Shown here: positions 62,311-64,000 of the stretch, piece after piece | Numbering within the stretch: position 1 is the stretch's first letter | Layout: each line of letters begins with the position of its first letter | From: Idiomarinaceae bacterium | GTDB taxonomy: Bacteria; Pseudomonadota; Gammaproteobacteria; Enterobacterales; Alteromonadaceae | Assembly: GCA_002685255.1 (NCBI GenBank) | Contig: NYWU01000020.1 | Span: forward strand, 1-64,000 | Length of the DNA stretch: 64,000 nucleotides | Direction: 5' to 3' | Notes under the pieces: model-generated | What the model was told of the DNA's origin: nothing | Databases searched by the model: none | What the model saw: only the letters and a program-made list of their open reading frames with translations | Program-made: the position numbers and the translations under genes

Positions 62311-62795
62311 AGTATAGTTTGAAAGTAATCATCAGCACGACGTTGCTGATTCTCGCGAGTCAAAGTATGGCATTCGCCAGTGACAAGATAGGCTGGAAAG
62401 ATTTAGTCCCTGAGGGCTTTACACCTCCACCTGTAAAGCCACAGTCATACTATGACCAGAACCCAGAAGAAGCTGAGCAAAAGTTTCTTGATGCGCCTGT
62501 GGTACAAGCGTTAGATGGCAAGAAAGTAAAGATTCCAGGCTATGTAGTACAACTCGAAGGTAACGCAGATGCTGTTACGGAATTTCTTTTAGTGCCTTAT
62601 TTTGGTGCCTGTATCCACGTGCCACCACCGCCTCCCAACCAGATTATTCACGTTAAGTTTGCTGAAGGCGTGCCTTACGAGAATACCTACGATGCGGTAT
62701 GGGTTGAGGGCACTATCTCAACCCAACGTACAGATAGCGATCTTGCAGTTACAGGTTATTCAATGAAAGCTGATAGTGTGACTGTTTATCAGTAG
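62307..62795 (+). CDS. DUF3299 domain exported protein
   Basis: Signal peptide; GWKDLVPEGFTPPP, VQLEGNADAVTEFLLVPYFGACIHVPPPPPNQIIHV; ATGA overlap with permease. Confidence 0.85.
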   Translation: MKYSLKVIISTTLLILASQSMAFASDKIGWKDLVPEGFTPPPVKPQSYYDQNPEEAEQKFLDAPVVQALDGKKVKIPGYVVQLEGNADAVTEFLLVPYFGACIHVPPPPPNQIIHVKFAEGVPYENTYDAVWVEGTISTQRTDSDLAVTGYSMKADSVTVYQ

Positions 62796-62800
62796 CTGCC

Positions 62801-64000
62801 TTAATTAATGTTGGCGGATTGCTTAGCTAGCAATTCTGCCAACTTTTCCGCCGGCATCGGCTTGGCAAAATGAAAGCCTTGTGCTTCGGCGACTTTTAAG
62901 TGTTTAAAGTAATTCACTTGCTCTTCAAGCTCAATGCCCTCTGCCAATACACTCATGCCCAGTCGATGAGCCATATTCACAATAGTCTCAATTATGATAC
63001 GGCCACTGTCTTCATTTGAGTTGTGTACGAATGTCTTGTCGATTTTAATACGATCGAGAGGAAGTTTCTGAAGGTAACTCAACGATGAGAAGCCGACGCC
63101 AAAGTCGTCAATAGCAACGTGAATTCCTTGCCGCTTCAAGCGATAGAGTATATCAGCAACAAGATCAGGATCTTCCATCACGATACTCTCGGTTATTTCC
63201 AACTCTAGCCGATCCGGGCTGACGTTGTGATTTTGTAGCTGTTGCTCAACAAGTTCAGGAAAGTCACGCATCCTGAATTGGGGCACTGACACGTTAACCG
63301 CGACGCGAAGCTCTGGCAAACCCAACTCATCAAACTGGCGTATCTGCTGACAGGCTTCCTCAATTACCCAAGCACCAATATCAACGATTAACCCAGAGTA
63401 TTCCGCAAGAGGAATGAACTCGCCGGGTGATATGAAGCTTCCGTCCCGCTGTGGCCAACGTAATAAGCTCTCTACACCAATAATTCGTTTAGAGGCTAAA
63501 CATACTTGCGGTTGATACCACACTTGTAGACGTCGCTCTGCAAAGTCTGCTCGTAGCAGACGCACAATGTGCAAACGACGCTGAGTTTCTTGCTCCATGT
63601 AAGGCAAGTAGTAATTATGGCGCTCGAAAGAGTTCTTCTTGGCATTCTTGAGCGCAATATAGGCTTGCTTAAGCAAGCTTTTACCGCTTTCATGCTCACT
63701 GTTGGATGCTGCTGTAAAGCCACACGTAATACTAAGTGGGATATGATGCTCACCCGCGCGATAGGGCAGTCTGAACAGCTCATTTAAATTACGAGGTGAA
63801 ATAATTTCTTCTGGACCAATTAAACCAAACACATCGGCTGCTATGCGTGAGACAAACACATCCTGACCGAGTTGCTCACTGAGTCGTAACGCTACTGAGC
63901 GCAACAAAAGGTTACCCACGTCTTGCCCCAAGCCATCGTTCACATCAGAGAAGTGGTCTATATCAATGATCGCAACGACCGTTCGCTCGTCTTTAAGTTT
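62801..64000 (-). CDS. Diguanylate cyclase/phosphodiesterase-type protein, degenerate GGDEF + EAL (truncated by right window edge)
   Basis: Reading frame stays open to 64000 (KLKDERTVVAIIDIDHFSDVNDGLGQDVGN...); EAL motifs VGVESLLRW, ELEITES, AIDDFGVGFSSLSYL, DRIKIDKTFV, LAEGIE, AQGFHFAKPMPA. Confidence 0.92.
   Translation of the reverse strand, partial: KLKDERTVVAIIDIDHFSDVNDGLGQDVGNLLLRSVALRLSEQLGQDVFVSRIAADVFGLIGPEEIISPRNLNELFRLPYRAGEHHIPLSITCGFTAASNSEHESGKSLLKQAYIALKNAKKNSFERHNYYLPYMEQETQRRLHIVRLLRADFAERRLQVWYQPQVCLASKRIIGVESLLRWPQRDGSFISPGEFIPLAEYSGLIVDIGAWVIEEACQQIRQFDELGLPELRVAVNVSVPQFRMRDFPELVEQQLQNHNVSPDRLELEITESIVMEDPDLVADILYRLKRQGIHVAIDDFGVGFSSLSYLQKLPLDRIKIDKTFVHNSNEDSGRIIIETIVNMAHRLGMSVLAEGIELEEQVNYFKHLKVAEAQGFHFAKPMPAEKLAELLAKQSANIN

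Noticed and set aside
1-64000. Prophage, IS elements, CRISPR arrays, tRNA/rRNA genes, defence islands
   Set aside because: The window was read for repeats, transposase/integrase-like products and RNA gene signatures; none found. Gene density and synteny indicate core chromosome.

Overview
The window is a gene-dense, essentially core chromosomal segment of a gammaproteobacterium. Gene content and order look like the Alteromonadales/Idiomarinaceae; that placement is an inference from gene neighbourhoods, no search was run. I support about 60 protein-coding genes with very short intergenic gaps and no visible rRNA, tRNA, IS element, prophage or CRISPR array. Recognisable blocks: pit/DUF47; metK-tktA-epd-pgk-fba; rsmE-gshB-yqgE-ruvX; rapA-rluA; amgK-murU-djlA; lptD-surA-pdxA-rsmA-apaG-apaH; tyrS // mepM-like-anmK; erpA; clc-hemJ-pyrB-hemL; mrcB-hrpB; pepB // sfsA-dksA-gluQRS-pcnB-folK-panB-panC; yadG-yadH-trmB-like-panP; ubiX; mpl; fbp; ppa-ABC transporter-DUF3299; and a GGDEF/EAL gene cut by the right edge. 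I found no clear, wholly new multi-gene system. The observations most worth a second look are: a probable non-canonical AUU start for pcnB; panP sitting where E. coli has panD, in a tightly coupled yadGH/divergent-TrmB-like operon; a ppa-linked ABC transporter with a His-rich loop plus DUF3299; a ClC protein lacking the proton glutamate and the Ser filter motif; tandem MetJ-like boxes between metK and rsmE; and an uncharacterised small-ORF/transglutaminase-like pair.
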